This document shows, piece after piece, positions 45,663-54,843 of a stretch of DNA of 64,000 bases. The notes beneath the pieces were generated by a model. That model saw only the letters and a list, made by a program, of their open reading frames with translations, was not told the DNA's origin and made no database searches. The DNA is taken from the NCBI RefSeq assembly GCF_024346455.1, contig NZ_JAGQCY010000004.1, positions 62,001 through 126,000 of the forward strand, given 5' to 3'. Position 1 is the first letter of the stretch, and each line of letters opens with the position of its first letter. Both the position numbers and the translations under genes were made by a program. The DNA is from Cyanobium sp. Aljojuca 7A6 (GTDB lineage Bacteria > Cyanobacteriota > Cyanobacteriia > PCC-6307 > Cyanobiaceae).

Positions 45663-46820
45663 GTGGTTCCCACCAACGCGCCCGATCCCACCGACGGGCT
45701 CCTGTCCAGCTACGCGTTCGTGTTGCCGGAGGCGCTGATCGCCCAGCGGCCGGTCGAGCCCCGCCATGCGGCTCGCCTGCTGGCGCTCGACGCCGTCGCC
45801 GCGGCGGATCCGGGGGCCGCCGGGGCCCGGCACTTGACGGTGTGGGACCTGCTGGAGGAGCTGGAGCCCGGCGATCTGCTGGTGGTCAACGACACCCGGG
45901 TGCTGCGGGCCCGACTGGCGGCGCGGCGGGCCAGCGGCGGGGCGGTGGAGTTGCTGCTGGTGGAGCCCCGCGGCGAGGGTCTGTGGCTCTGCCTGGCCCG
46001 TCCGGCCAAACGGTTGCGGCTTGGCGAGGTGCTGGAGGTGGTGGCCCAGGGTGAGCCGCCGTTTCCCGTGCAGATCGAAGCGATTGACCCGGACAGCGGT
46101 GGCCGGTTCGTGCGCTTCCCGCCCGGCTGCGCCGATGCGGCCGCGATCGAACCCCTGCTGGAGCGCTACGGCTCCATGCCTCTGCCGCCGTACATCGAAC
46201 CCGCCGAAGGCCAGGATGACAGCCGCTACCAGACCCGCTACGCCGCCAAACCCGGAGCGGTGGCGGCCCCCACGGCCGGTCTCCACCTCAGCGACGAGCT
46301 GCTGGAGGCCCTACGGGCCAAAGGGGTGCGGTTGGCCACCGTGACCTTGCACGTGGGGTTGGGCACCTTCCGCCCTGTGGAAACCGAGGACCTCAGCCGG
46401 CTCACCCTGCACAGCGAGTGGGTGGAGGTGGGCGTGGATCTGGTGGACGCCGTGGCTGCCTGCCGGGCCCGGGGGGGCCGGGTGATCGCCGTGGGCACCA
46501 CGTGCGTGCGCAGCCTGGAGGGCGTGGCCGCCTTGAACGACGGTCGGCTGGTGCCCCACGCCGGACCGGTGAACCTGGTGATCCAGCCTGGGTTCCGGTT
46601 CGCTGTGGTGGAGGGGCTGCTCACCAATTTCCACCTGCCGCGCAGCTCCCTGCTGTTGCTGGTCAGCGCCCTGGTGGGGCGGCGCCGACTGCTGAACCTC
46701 TATGCCGAGGCGATCGAGCGTCACTACCGCTTCTTCTCCTATGGCGATGCCATGTGGATACCCCCCGGGGCCGTGCGGTCGGAGGCACGGCCCCGGGGGG
46801 CAGGATCGGGCGGAGCCTGA
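45663..46820 (+). CDS. queA: S-adenosylmethionine:tRNA ribosyltransferase-isomerase QueA
   Basis: Makes epoxyqueuosine in the wobble position of GUN-anticodon tRNAs. GTG start (MVPTNAPDPTDGLLSSYAFVLPEALIAQRPVEPRHAARLL), the family blocks PGDLLVVNDTRVLRARL, LPPYI, RYQTRYAAKPGAVAAPTAGLH, VGLGTFRPV, TTCVRSLEG and NFHLPRSSLLLLVSAL are all visible; 385 aa. The 3' end contains a perfect 16-bp GC-only inverted repeat (46761-46800), and the stop abuts the stop of convergent sodB. Confidence 0.93.
   Translation: MVPTNAPDPTDGLLSSYAFVLPEALIAQRPVEPRHAARLLALDAVAAADPGAAGARHLTVWDLLEELEPGDLLVVNDTRVLRARLAARRASGGAVELLLVEPRGEGLWLCLARPAKRLRLGEVLEVVAQGEPPFPVQIEAIDPDSGGRFVRFPPGCADAAAIEPLLERYGSMPLPPYIEPAEGQDDSRYQTRYAAKPGAVAAPTAGLHLSDELLEALRAKGVRLATVTLHVGLGTFRPVETEDLSRLTLHSEWVEVGVDLVDAVAACRARGGRVIAVGTTCVRSLEGVAALNDGRLVPHAGPVNLVIQPGFRFAVVEGLLTNFHLPRSSLLLLVSALVGRRRLLNLYAEAIERHYRFFSYGDAMWIPPGAVRSEARPRGAGSGGA
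46761..46800. repeat. Perfect 16-bp GC-only inverted repeat at the queA 3' end
   Basis: Bases 46761-46776 and 46785-46800 are exact reverse complements around an 8-base loop (GGTCGGAG). The element lies inside the last codons of queA, 20 bp before the stop, in the junction with convergent sodB. There is no T-run, so it is not a standard terminator, but such a stable hairpin could block or pause RNA polymerase or protect an mRNA end. Confidence 0.75.
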
Positions 46821-47420
46821 TCAGGCGGCGGCCAGGTTCGCGGCCACGAAGTCCCAGTTGACCAGCTTGTCGAGGTAGGTGGTCATGTAGTCGGGACGAC
46901 GGTTCTGGTAATCGAGGTAGTAGGCGTGCTCCCAGACATCCATGGTGAGCAGGGCCTTCTGCCCATGGGCCAGGGGCAGATCGGCGTTGGCGGTCTTGGT
47001 GATCTTGAGGGTGCCGCCATCGACCACCAGCCAGGCCCAGCCGCTGCCGAACTGGGTGGCACCGGCGGTCTTGAATTGCTCAGTGAAGGCCTCGAAGCTG
47101 CCGAAATCGGCGGCGATCTTGTCGGCCAGAGCTCCGCTGGGGGCGCCGCCGCCACCGGGCTTGATGCACTGCCAGTAGAAGCTGTGGTTCCAGACCTGGG
47201 CGGCGTTGTTGAACACCCCGGCCTTGGTGGCGTCACCGGCGACGGCCAGGATCACCTCTTCAAGGCTCTTGCCTTCAAGGTCACCGCCTTCGATCAGCTT
47301 GTTGAGGTTGGTGACGTAGGCGGCGTGGTGCTTGCCGTGGTGGAACTCGAGGGTCTGCCGGGAGATGTGGGGCTCGAGAGCGTCGAGGCCGTAGGGCAGT
47401 TCGGGCAGCTGGTGAGCCAT
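46821..47420 (-). CDS. sodB: Iron superoxide dismutase
   Basis: 199-residue Fe/Mn-family dismutase converting superoxide to hydrogen peroxide. Metal ligands are in HHGKHHAAYV (His), QVWNHSFYWQC (His), and DVWEHAYYLDY (Asp, His). The Gln in NNAAQVWNH and the AGATQFGSGWAWL segment fit an iron enzyme. No signal peptide, so cytoplasmic. Some picocyanobacteria use a nickel SOD instead; this genome carries the iron type here. Confidence 0.95.
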   Translation of the reverse strand: MAHQLPELPYGLDALEPHISRQTLEFHHGKHHAAYVTNLNKLIEGGDLEGKSLEEVILAVAGDATKAGVFNNAAQVWNHSFYWQCIKPGGGGAPSGALADKIAADFGSFEAFTEQFKTAGATQFGSGWAWLVVDGGTLKITKTANADLPLAHGQKALLTMDVWEHAYYLDYQNRRPDYMTTYLDKLVNWDFVAANLAAA

Positions 47421-47490
47421 GGAAAACTGTTGGGGTTACGCGGCATTGTAACGATCGTCACCCGAATCCCGGCTGCCCGGGGGCCGTGGC

Positions 47491-48141
47491 TCAGCCCTTG
47501 ATCTCCAGCAGCTCCACCTCGAACACCAGGGTGGCGTTGGGGGGGATCACGCCACCGGCGCCGCGCTCGCCGTAGGCCAGATCCGGGGGAATGACCAGCT
47601 TGCGCTTGCCGCCCACCTTCATCCCCGCCACGCCCTCGTCCCAGCCCCGGATCACGCGGCCGGCGCCGAGGGGAAAGCTGAAGGGACCGCGGCCATAGCT
47701 GCTGTCGAACTCCTTGCCGCTGGTGAGGGTGCCGCGGTAGTTGACCACCACGGTCTGGCCGCTCTTGGCTTCGGTGCCCTCACCCAGGGTCAGGTCGGTG
47801 ATGCGCAGGCCGCTGGGGGTGGTGCGCTCGGTGGGGGAGACAAGCTCCCCGCCCAGGGCCGAAGCGCCGCTGGAGGCCAGTTCGGCGCTGGAGGAATCGG
47901 GGGCCATGGTGAACAGGGTGGGGTTGGGGACGTCGGGATCGAGTTCAAGTGGCGCCGCTATGGCGGGGCTGGCCTGCGGCGCGGTGGGGGCAGGGCCGGA
48001 GCTGGCCAGGGCCTGCTGCACGCCAGCATCTAGCTGGGCCGGCGCCGCCGCCTCCACCACGGAAGGGGACACCAGCTGGCTCACCAGGGCCAGCATCAGG
48101 CAGGCCACACAGACGAATGAGCTGATCAGGATGTCGCGCAT
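47491..48141 (-). CDS. FKBP-type peptidyl-prolyl cis-trans isomerase, exported
   Basis: 216 residues: an N-terminal hydrophobic segment ([21 protein letters not shown]) acting as signal or anchor, a low-complexity Ala/Pro/Ser linker, then one complete FKBP domain from about residue 105 ([79 protein letters not shown]). It should act in the periplasm or thylakoid lumen as a foldase. Confidence 0.92.
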   Translation of the reverse strand: MRDILISSFVCVACLMLALVSQLVSPSVVEAAAPAQLDAGVQQALASSGPAPTAPQASPAIAAPLELDPDVPNPTLFTMAPDSSSAELASSGASALGGELVSPTERTTPSGLRITDLTLGEGTEAKSGQTVVVNYRGTLTSGKEFDSSYGRGPFSFPLGAGRVIRGWDEGVAGMKVGGKRKLVIPPDLAYGERGAGGVIPPNATLVFEVELLEIKG

Positions 48142-48179
48142 GCGGAAAGTTCCTGGATGGGGCGATTCTGCCAGTGCGA

Positions 48180-48521
48180 TCAGTCGGGGCTCTCGCCGCT
48201 GTTCTGGCGCTGGCGCAGGGCCTGCTCAAGCCGATCGATGCGGCCGCGCAGTTCGTCCAGCTCCCGCTGGCGGGCCAGGCCCAGATCCTGCAGCAGCTGG
48301 TCGCGGTTGCGCTCCAGCTGGCGTTCCGCCTGCTGTTCCACTTCCGGCGTCTCGCCCCGCAGGGCGCGCATCACATCCTCGACCAGGGCGGAGGCGTGGT
48401 TGGGATCGAGGCGGCCGCTGCTCACCCATTCCTGGCTGACGTACTTGAGTCGGTCGGCCACCAGCGAAGTGGTGCCGAGGCCGCGCAGCAACAGCATCTG
48501 CAGCAGATTGCCCTGGTCCAT
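48180..48521 (-). CDS. Coiled-coil protein, phasin-like (113 aa)
   Basis: Starting at the ATG at 48519-48521 ([20 protein letters not shown]), the protein is an amphipathic helix followed by a highly charged coiled coil ([44 protein letters not shown]). The layout is like phasin or UbiK/BMFP-type proteins; no exact function is supported. The frame extends ten residues upstream. It converges on nothing and is divergent from lnt across 65 bp. Confidence 0.65.
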   Translation of the reverse strand: MDQGNLLQMLLLRGLGTTSLVADRLKYVSQEWVSSGRLDPNHASALVEDVMRALRGETPEVEQQAERQLERNRDQLLQDLGLARQRELDELRGRIDRLEQALRQRQNSGESPD

Positions 48522-48586
48522 GAAAAGGATTCCTTGGAGGAACAGCGTCACTCTTCCGACCTTGGCGCCTCCAGCGTCAGCTGACC

Positions 48587-50104
48587 ATGGGCAATGACCG
48601 TCGTGCCGGCTGGGTCATCGTCGGGGCCGCCGGGCTCCTGGCGGGGGTGGCCCTGCCGCCGGTGGGCTGGCCCTGGCTGCTCTGGCCCGCCCTGATCGTG
48701 CTCTGGTCCCTGACGGCGAGTCGCGGTGGCACCGCGCCGTTCAGGTTCTGGCGCGGCGGGCTGTGGGGGCTGGCGGCGGTGCTGGTGAGCCACCGCTGGC
48801 TGCTCTGGCTCCACCCCCTCGACTGGATCGGCGTTCCGGGCCCCCTGAGCCTGCCGATCTGCCTGACGCTGTGGCTGGCCATCGGCCTGGCCGCCGGACT
48901 GCTGGTGGGGTCCTGGACGGTGCTGGTGGGCCGGCTCGAGCCCGCACGGCCCAGCACGGCACTGCTGGCGGCGACCCTGTGGGGACTGGCCGAGGTGCTG
49001 CTGGCCCGTGGTCCCCTGTTCTGGCTGGGGCTGGGGGCGGCGGCCCTGCCGGGGGACCGGGCCCTGGCGGGTCTGGCGGCCCTGGGGGGCGCCGGGCTGC
49101 TGGCCGCGGTTCAGCTGCTGATCGGCTGGGGCCTCTGGCGGGCCCTGCTGGCGGTGCCCCCCCGCCGCAGCCGCTGGCTGTTGATCACCCTGCTGCTGGT
49201 GGCCGCCTGCCATCTGGCCGGTGTGGCCCTGTTGGACCAGGCCTCCGTTCCCCCCGGTGGCAGGGCCGAGCGCTGGCTGGTGCTGCAGCCGGCCATCCCC
49301 ACCCGGGAGAAGTTCGAGGCCGATCAGCAGCGACGGCTGCTGCAGCGGCTGGCCCAGGCCCAGCGTCGGGCCGCCAGCGCTGAACCGCCGCTGCAGGGGG
49401 TGCTGCTGCCGGAGGGCTCCCTGGCCCTCGGGCAGCTGTTGCCGCAAGCGGCGCCGGTGGAGGTGCTCAGCGGCGGCTTCCGCCGCGAAGGCGTGGAGTT
49501 GCGCAGCAGCCTGCTGCGCTTCGAGCCCGGCCAGCGCCAGGCCGACCGTTGGATCGACAAGCACCGGCTGGTGCCCCTCGGCGAATGGGTGCCCCTGGCG
49601 GACCTGTGGCGTTGGAGCGGCCTCTCGGCCGTGGGAGGCGTGGAACCGGGCCCCGTCTCCCGGCTGTTGGCGCGCCCCGGGGGGGACGTGGCGGTGGCCA
49701 TCTGTTACGAGCTTTCCGATGGGACGGCCCTGGCCGCTGCCACCCGCCAGGGGGCCCGCTGGCTGCTGGCCAGTGCCAACCTCGATCCTTACCCCCTTCA
49801 GCTGCAGGGGCAATTTGCCGCCCTGGCGCAGTTGCGCGCGATCGAGACCGGCCGCTGGCTGGTCAGCTCCGCCAACACGGGTCCGAGCCTGCTGGTGGAC
49901 GCCGCTGGACGGGTGCTGGAGCAGCTGCCCGCCGGCCGTCCCGCCACTGGAGTGCTCACCGTGCAGCAACGCACCCAGCTCACCCCCTACGACCGCTGGG
50001 GAGAAGGCCCCCTGCTCTTGATCGCCCTGCTGGCGGCTGCCTGGCGCTGGATCGCCGCTGTGGTCCCCGATGGGGCGGGAGCTGTCAGTCGGGAGGGCCG
50101 CTGA
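48587..50104 (+). CDS. lnt: Apolipoprotein N-acyltransferase Lnt
   Basis: Final step of lipoprotein maturation in the cytoplasmic membrane. About eight helices in the first half, then a nitrilase-like domain with the triad Glu in LLPEGSLAL, Lys in DKHRLVPLGEWVP and Cys in AICYELSDG; ATGRPA-like end. 505 aa. The last 20 bases overlap the convergent MscS gene. Confidence 0.9.
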   Translation: MGNDRRAGWVIVGAAGLLAGVALPPVGWPWLLWPALIVLWSLTASRGGTAPFRFWRGGLWGLAAVLVSHRWLLWLHPLDWIGVPGPLSLPICLTLWLAIGLAAGLLVGSWTVLVGRLEPARPSTALLAATLWGLAEVLLARGPLFWLGLGAAALPGDRALAGLAALGGAGLLAAVQLLIGWGLWRALLAVPPRRSRWLLITLLLVAACHLAGVALLDQASVPPGGRAERWLVLQPAIPTREKFEADQQRRLLQRLAQAQRRAASAEPPLQGVLLPEGSLALGQLLPQAAPVEVLSGGFRREGVELRSSLLRFEPGQRQADRWIDKHRLVPLGEWVPLADLWRWSGLSAVGGVEPGPVSRLLARPGGDVAVAICYELSDGTALAAATRQGARWLLASANLDPYPLQLQGQFAALAQLRAIETGRWLVSSANTGPSLLVDAAGRVLEQLPAGRPATGVLTVQQRTQLTPYDRWGEGPLLLIALLAAAWRWIAAVVPDGAGAVSREGR

Positions 50105-51182
50105 GGGGCGGCGCTGAGGGGTCCTGGGCAGAGCCGGCGAAGGCGATGCCCTGATCCTGGAACGCTTGGAGGAGGCCCAGATTGATGGCCTGCTGCAGAT
50201 TGAGATACACCACCACGTTGCTGTCGGGAACGAAGAACACGAACTGGAATTCCAGGGCGCCGTCGGTGAAGCGGGTGAAGTGGCAACGGTCATACGTGGC
50301 CGGCGGATGGGCCCGCACGACCCCTTCCACGAGTCCAGGAATGGCGGCGGCTTGCTCCGCCGGCAGCTGATCAGACAGGCGCAGGGTGTGGGCGACCCGG
50401 CGCCGGGGCAAATCACCGAAGTTGCGGATCGTCTTCTGCAGCAGTTCCTCGTTGCCGATCACGATCCGCTCGCCGCCCAGGCTGCGGATGGAGGAGGAGC
50501 GGATCCCCACCCGCTCCACCGGCCCGAGGACATCGGCAAAACCAATCAGATCGCCGATCTGGAAAGGTTTGTCGATGACGATGGTGATGTAGCTCAGAAA
50601 GTGGCTGAGCGGCCCGCGCAGGGCCAGGCCGAGGCCGATGCCGGCTCCGGCCAGGGAGGCATAGATGGCACCGAGGGGCACCCCCTGCTGCTGCAGGAAC
50701 ACCAGGCTGCCGAGGCCCCAGAAAAGGGCGCGGATCATCGGTGCCAGGGCCTGCAGGGTGCTGGTCTGCTCCTCCCGCCCGAGGCGCTGCAGGGAGCGCT
50801 CCAACAGCAGCAGCAGGCTGCGGTTGATCAGTCGCAACACCACCACGACAGCCACCAGCAGGGCCGCCCCCTCCACCAGCCGATCGGGCCCGGGATCGAT
50901 GCGCAGCACCTGCCAGCCGCGCACCAGCGACCGCCAGCCCCAGACCACCATGGCCAGGTAGCCGAGCGACGCCAGGCTGTTCAGCAGCAGGGGCGCGATC
51001 AGACCGTCGGGCAGGGAGTCGGGGCGGGGGACGGCGCGCCGGAGCCAGCGGCGCAGCAACCGCACCAGCAGCCACACGGCCAGCGAACCCAGCAGCACCC
51101 TGGCGAGGGCCATCAGCAGGGCGACTCCCGCGGCCTGCAGCGATGGGTTCAGGATCGGGCCCATCCCTTCAAATCCGTCCAT
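50085..51182 (-). CDS. MscS-family mechanosensitive channel (short)
   Basis: 365 residues. Two or three N-terminal helices, then the MscS core: the pore-lining TM3 in LAGAGIGLGLALRGPLSHFLSYITIVIDKPFQIGDLI, the beta domain (VLGPVERVGIRSSSIRSLGGERIVIGNEEL) and the C-terminal alpha/beta domain. Protects against hypo-osmotic shock. It lies 48 bp downstream of a second, longer channel gene, on the same strand. Confidence 0.88.
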   Translation of the reverse strand: MDGFEGMGPILNPSLQAAGVALLMALARVLLGSLAVWLLVRLLRRWLRRAVPRPDSLPDGLIAPLLLNSLASLGYLAMVVWGWRSLVRGWQVLRIDPGPDRLVEGAALLVAVVVVLRLINRSLLLLLERSLQRLGREEQTSTLQALAPMIRALFWGLGSLVFLQQQGVPLGAIYASLAGAGIGLGLALRGPLSHFLSYITIVIDKPFQIGDLIGFADVLGPVERVGIRSSSIRSLGGERIVIGNEELLQKTIRNFGDLPRRRVAHTLRLSDQLPAEQAAAIPGLVEGVVRAHPPATYDRCHFTRFTDGALEFQFVFFVPDSNVVVYLNLQQAINLGLLQAFQDQGIAFAGSAQDPSAPPLSGPPD

Positions 51183-51230
51183 TGTGATCGCCTGATGGCG
51201 ATCACCCAGTTGCCGTAGCAGCCGCGAAGC

Positions 51231-52784
51231 TCAGTCCGCCCCGTCCGGCGGCGATGGGGCCAGCCGGTGCAACAGGGCATCCCTGATCTCGGCGGGGAAG
51301 GCCACCTCGAGGCGTTCGTTGCGCAGATGCAGATCCCGCTGGGGGAAGGGCATCGTCAGGTCGTACTGGCGCAGGATGGCTTCGATGCGGAAATTGAGTT
51401 CGCTGCGAATCTCGTACTGGCGCCGGGGCTGGTTGATCCAGACCAGCAGCAGAAAATCCAGGGAACTGTCCCCGAAGCCCTTGAAGAACACCTGGGCTGG
51501 TGGGGTCTCAAGGATGTCGGGCAGGTCCTGGCAGGCCAGCAGCAGGGCTTGGCGCACCACCTGAGGGTCACTTCCGTGGGCCACGCCCACGGGAATCCGT
51601 AGCCGGGCCACCGAACTGCCGTGGCTCCAGTTGACGACGCGGGACTCGAGAAACTCCACATTGGGAACGATGATCGAGATGCGGTCGAGGGTCACCACCT
51701 CGGTGCTGCGCAGATTGACGCGGGTCACGGTGCCCTGCAGGTCGCCCACTTCGACGAAATCGTTCACCTTGATGGGCCGCTCGAACATGATGATCAGGCC
51801 ACTGATCAGGTTCTTGGCGATGCCCTGCAGGCCCAGGCCCACCCCCACCCCCAGGACGCTGGCGAACAGGGCCAGGGAGGTGAGATCGAGGCCCCACAAC
51901 TGCAGCAGCACCAGCGTGCCGAGGAACAGCAGGCCGTACTGAAGGATGAAGGCGATCGCTTCCTGGGAACCTGGCTCAATGCCCGTGCGCTGCAGGACGC
52001 GGATCTGGAGCAGGCCCTTGAGGAACGCCACCCCGCGCACCAGCACGAGGAACAGCGCCACCAGGACGAAGGCATCCAGCACGGAGTAGCGGCGACCCCC
52101 CAGGGGCAGGAAAGGGGAGCCCACGCTCTCGGTGAGGGCCTCCAGCAGGCGGCTGATCAGCAACCGGGTGACCGGAAAGAAACCGGCGATCACCAGGATC
52201 GCCGCCACCCAGAGGCCAAGCCGCAGGATCACCAGCACCCCGTGCAGCAGCCAGTCCATGGCCCGCAGCGGTCGGCTGCCGGGCTCACTGACCAGGGGTT
52301 GGGTGAGGGCTGAGGGCAGGTACCGCCGCCACAGCAGCCAGAGGAGCCGCTGCAGCAGGAACGTGGCCCCCAGGATCGCCAGGGAGATGGGGACCATGCG
52401 GGCCGTATAGCCGGGCTGGCGTTCGAGTCGCCCCCGGTTGAGGGCCGTTGTCAGATGTTGACGCCAGAGCTCGGCCTGCCCTTGCACCGTCAGGCCCTCC
52501 GGCGTGTCGCGCCGGGTCACCGTGAGGACCACCGCGTCATCGAGGGTGATCACGGGCAGGTTGTGAAGCTTCTTCACGCCGATCCTGGCCGGGCTTCCGG
52601 TCGCCACCGCCTCCTGCAGCAGCCGGTTGGCCCGCTCCACCCGTTGGTCAGCCGTGTAGTCCTTCGAAGTGGCAACCGGGAAAAGGCGGTTGCCATCCAA
52701 TTGGAGGAAGGCCTGGGCCTCCATCGGCTCCTGGGAGCGGGCCCTACCGAACGGGGGCACGACCACCCAGATGGCCAGGACCAT
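51231..52784 (-). CDS. MscS-family mechanosensitive channel (large, with extracytoplasmic domain)
   Basis: At least 517 residues from the ATG at 52782-52784. After an export/anchor helix (ALMVLAIWVVVPPFG) comes an extracytoplasmic domain (EAQAFLQLDGNRLFPVATSKDYTADQRVERANRLL), several helices, and the MscS core (SVLGVGVGLGLQGIAKNLISGLIIMFERPIKVNDFVEVGDLQGTV). Codons upstream in frame (LSPTLPRRFWSGRHRGRWLALSAL) look like the real signal n-region, but no ATG/GTG/TTG precedes them before the previous gene; a CTG overlapping that gene's TGA is possible. Confidence 0.85.
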   Translation of the reverse strand: MVLAIWVVVPPFGRARSQEPMEAQAFLQLDGNRLFPVATSKDYTADQRVERANRLLQEAVATGSPARIGVKKLHNLPVITLDDAVVLTVTRRDTPEGLTVQGQAELWRQHLTTALNRGRLERQPGYTARMVPISLAILGATFLLQRLLWLLWRRYLPSALTQPLVSEPGSRPLRAMDWLLHGVLVILRLGLWVAAILVIAGFFPVTRLLISRLLEALTESVGSPFLPLGGRRYSVLDAFVLVALFLVLVRGVAFLKGLLQIRVLQRTGIEPGSQEAIAFILQYGLLFLGTLVLLQLWGLDLTSLALFASVLGVGVGLGLQGIAKNLISGLIIMFERPIKVNDFVEVGDLQGTVTRVNLRSTEVVTLDRISIIVPNVEFLESRVVNWSHGSSVARLRIPVGVAHGSDPQVVRQALLLACQDLPDILETPPAQVFFKGFGDSSLDFLLLVWINQPRRQYEIRSELNFRIEAILRQYDLTMPFPQRDLHLRNERLEVAFPAEIRDALLHRLAPSPPDGAD

Positions 52785-52852
52785 CAGGGCGGACAGGGCC
52801 AGCCATCGGCCCCGATGGCGACCCGACCAGAAGCGCCGCGGCAGGGTGGGGC

Positions 52853-53494
52853 TCAGGTGAGGACCGGCTGGGGGTCCTGGCTCGCCGACCGGGGCACCAG
52901 GATCTTGCGCATCGAGAGACGTGCGGCCCCGTCCGAGTGCTCCGGATACCCCTCCGGGGCGTTTCCCTCCGGTTCCAGAGCGCTGTCTGCTCCTCCCCCC
53001 TCCTCGTCCAGGGGTTCCAGCAGATCGAGCACGGCCTGGCGCACCCCTGAGAGGCGCCTCTCCAGCCTGAGGCGTACCTGTTGCTCCTGCTCCAGCTCCT
53101 GCGTCAACATCCGGCACTGCCGTTCGGCGGCCTCCTGGCGCAGGCGGTCCCGTTCCCGCTCGGCCTCCTCCAGGGCCGCCTGCTCCTGCTCGGCGATGGC
53201 CAGTTGCTGGCGCACGGCCTCGTGGAAGCGTTCCACCTCCGCTTCGGCCAGGCGCCGGCCCTCCCGGGCTTCGGCCAGATCGGCCTCAAGCCGTTCCCGC
53301 ACCCGACGGGCTTCCTCCTGCTGGGCGGCCACCTCGTGGGCCCTGGCGGCGGCGTTGGCCTCCAGGTGGCGCCGGAAGCGCCGCTCCTGCTCCAGTTCCT
53401 CGCGCAGGGCGTCGACTTCGGCGGTGGTGGCGGCGATCAGCGTCTGGGCCTGGGCCGTGAGGGCCTCTACCGCCTGGGTGAAGGAGGTGGACAT
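52853..53494 (-). CDS. Coiled-coil protein of unknown function
   Basis: 213 residues from the ATG at 53492-53494 (MSTSFTQAVEALTAQAQTLI). Residues about 20-150 are an uninterrupted charged coiled coil (EELEQERRFRRHLEANAAARAHEV...), then an acidic, low-complexity tail (PLDEEGGGADSALEPEG). No membrane segment or enzyme motif. The stop codon TGA overlaps a possible CTG start of the large MscS gene, suggesting a joint transcript. Confidence 0.6.
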   Translation of the reverse strand: MSTSFTQAVEALTAQAQTLIAATTAEVDALREELEQERRFRRHLEANAAARAHEVAAQQEEARRVRERLEADLAEAREGRRLAEAEVERFHEAVRQQLAIAEQEQAALEEAERERDRLRQEAAERQCRMLTQELEQEQQVRLRLERRLSGVRQAVLDLLEPLDEEGGGADSALEPEGNAPEGYPEHSDGAARLSMRKILVPRSASQDPQPVLT

Positions 53495-53591
53495 CGGCGT
53501 GCACAGGGAGAACGGTGACATTGATCTAAGTCTGCGAGGGGGCCCCTGTCGGTAGCGAACGGCTCCTCGCATGGGTGGCACCGTTGCTGCA

Positions 53592-54602
53592 TCAGCTGGT
53601 GTGGGTGCGCGATCGGCGCAGCAGGATGGAGGGAGCGATCCCGTAGCGCTGCTGAAAGCTGGCGGCGAAGGACGACAGCTGGACGAAACCGTGGCGGCGG
53701 GCGATGGCGGCCACGGTCTCGCCGGGCTGGGCCCGTTGCAGATCGGCGTGCACGGCGCTGAGCCGCTGACGCTTCACCCACTGCATGGGGCTGCAGCCGA
53801 ACCTGCGTTGAAACAGATACTGCAGGTTGCGCTGGGAGTAGGCGCTGCGCCGACTGAGCTCGGTGGGGGTGATCGGGGTGTGCAGATGGGCCCGGATCCA
53901 CTCCAGCAGCTCGTTGAAGGGGTGATCCCGACGCGGGTCGGGGTCGGCGCGATCCATCCCCCTCACCGCGTCCGGGCAGACGATGGCGGCCACCAGCCGG
54001 AACAGCAGATCCTCGAGTTGGGAGGCGCTGAGCCCGCCCACCGACTGCAGCAGCGGGGCCTCCAGCATCCGCAGCGCCAGGTGGAGATGGCGCAGCAGCT
54101 CGGCCTGCTCCGCTGATGCGCTGCCATCCACCCGCAGGGTGCGCACAAAGGCCGGCGCCCAGCCACCGGCCCTGTCGCCGAAGCCGCCGATGGCGGCGGC
54201 CGTCTCGGCCAGCCGCCGCCGATCAAGGCAGATCATCACCTCCTCGAAAGTGCCGGTGCTGGCCGTGAAGGCGGCGCCCGGCAGGTACGCCGCCATCGGC
54301 CCGGCCTCGAGCTTCAGCCGTTGACCGTCGCTCGCCACCTCGGCAACACCAGACAGCGGCAGGGTCAGGGTGGCGATCGGGGAATCGTCGAAGCCGATCT
54401 CCAGGGGGGAGTGGCGGCTGCAGGACACCGCGATCTGCCCCATGTGGATGACGCCGCTGCGATGGAAGAAGCCCCCGCTCATGGGACTCTCCAGGAAGGC
54501 ATGGAGGGGAAAATTCCGCGCCACCCGATCGAGCAGGGCGGCGGGGTCGTTGACCTCCACCGCCCGTGACTCCAGCAGCGTGAGCGGGGCCGTGGCCGTC
54601 AT
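53592..54602 (-). CDS. AraC-family transcriptional regulator
   Basis: 336 residues. The C-terminal DNA-binding domain (about 240-336) shows two helix-turn-helix units: TPTELSRRSAYSQRNLQYLFQRRFGCSPMQWVKRQRL and ETVAAIARRHGFVQLSSFAASFQQRYGIAPS. The N-terminal part resembles the AraC-binding-like cupin of the OruR/ORF-type group. ATG at 54600-54602 overlaps the stop of the truncated pilin-like gene. Its targets are not known; nearby accessory genes (DUF1254, sulfatase) are candidates. Confidence 0.9.
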   Translation of the reverse strand: MTATAPLTLLESRAVEVNDPAALLDRVARNFPLHAFLESPMSGGFFHRSGVIHMGQIAVSCSRHSPLEIGFDDSPIATLTLPLSGVAEVASDGQRLKLEAGPMAAYLPGAAFTASTGTFEEVMICLDRRRLAETAAAIGGFGDRAGGWAPAFVRTLRVDGSASAEQAELLRHLHLALRMLEAPLLQSVGGLSASQLEDLLFRLVAAIVCPDAVRGMDRADPDPRRDHPFNELLEWIRAHLHTPITPTELSRRSAYSQRNLQYLFQRRFGCSPMQWVKRQRLSAVHADLQRAQPGETVAAIARRHGFVQLSSFAASFQQRYGIAPSILLRRSRTHTS

Positions 54603-54838
54603 TCGTTGACGACCGACGCCGTGACCTCGACCGAGGCATCGCCGCACTGCACGATCCGGCCGGTGGGATTGGCCACCAAGGTGCCGAGTACAAGCTGGGG
54701 ATCGGCCGGACGGATCTGACCTGGCTGGATGTTCATACAGATGATCGTGGTGATTTTGGGATTCTGGGTGGGCGTGAGGAAGGCCGCGCCCACGTAGGCA
54801 TTGAGTTGACCCACCTTGGGCGACTGGGCTGGAGTCAC
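54599..54838 (-). pseudogene. 3' fragment of a pilin-like gene (duplicate of the end of 58251-58775)
   Basis: A 79-codon frame with a GTG start (TPAQSPKVGQLNAYVGAAFL...) matching almost residue for residue the last 79 residues of the intact protein at 58251-58775, without its signal peptide and helix. The only clear amino-acid change near the start is V/I-type and a T/S in VLG(T/S)LVANP. It still has the ATGA coupling to AraC, which the intact copy has lost. Unlikely to fold alone. Confidence 0.8.
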
Positions 54839-54843
54839 ATAGC
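54599..54843. repeat. Direct repeat copy A (245 bp)
   Basis: Bases 54599-54843 align without gaps to 58251-58495 in the same orientation with nine mismatches that I could count. The matches stop abruptly on both sides. Confidence 0.92.
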
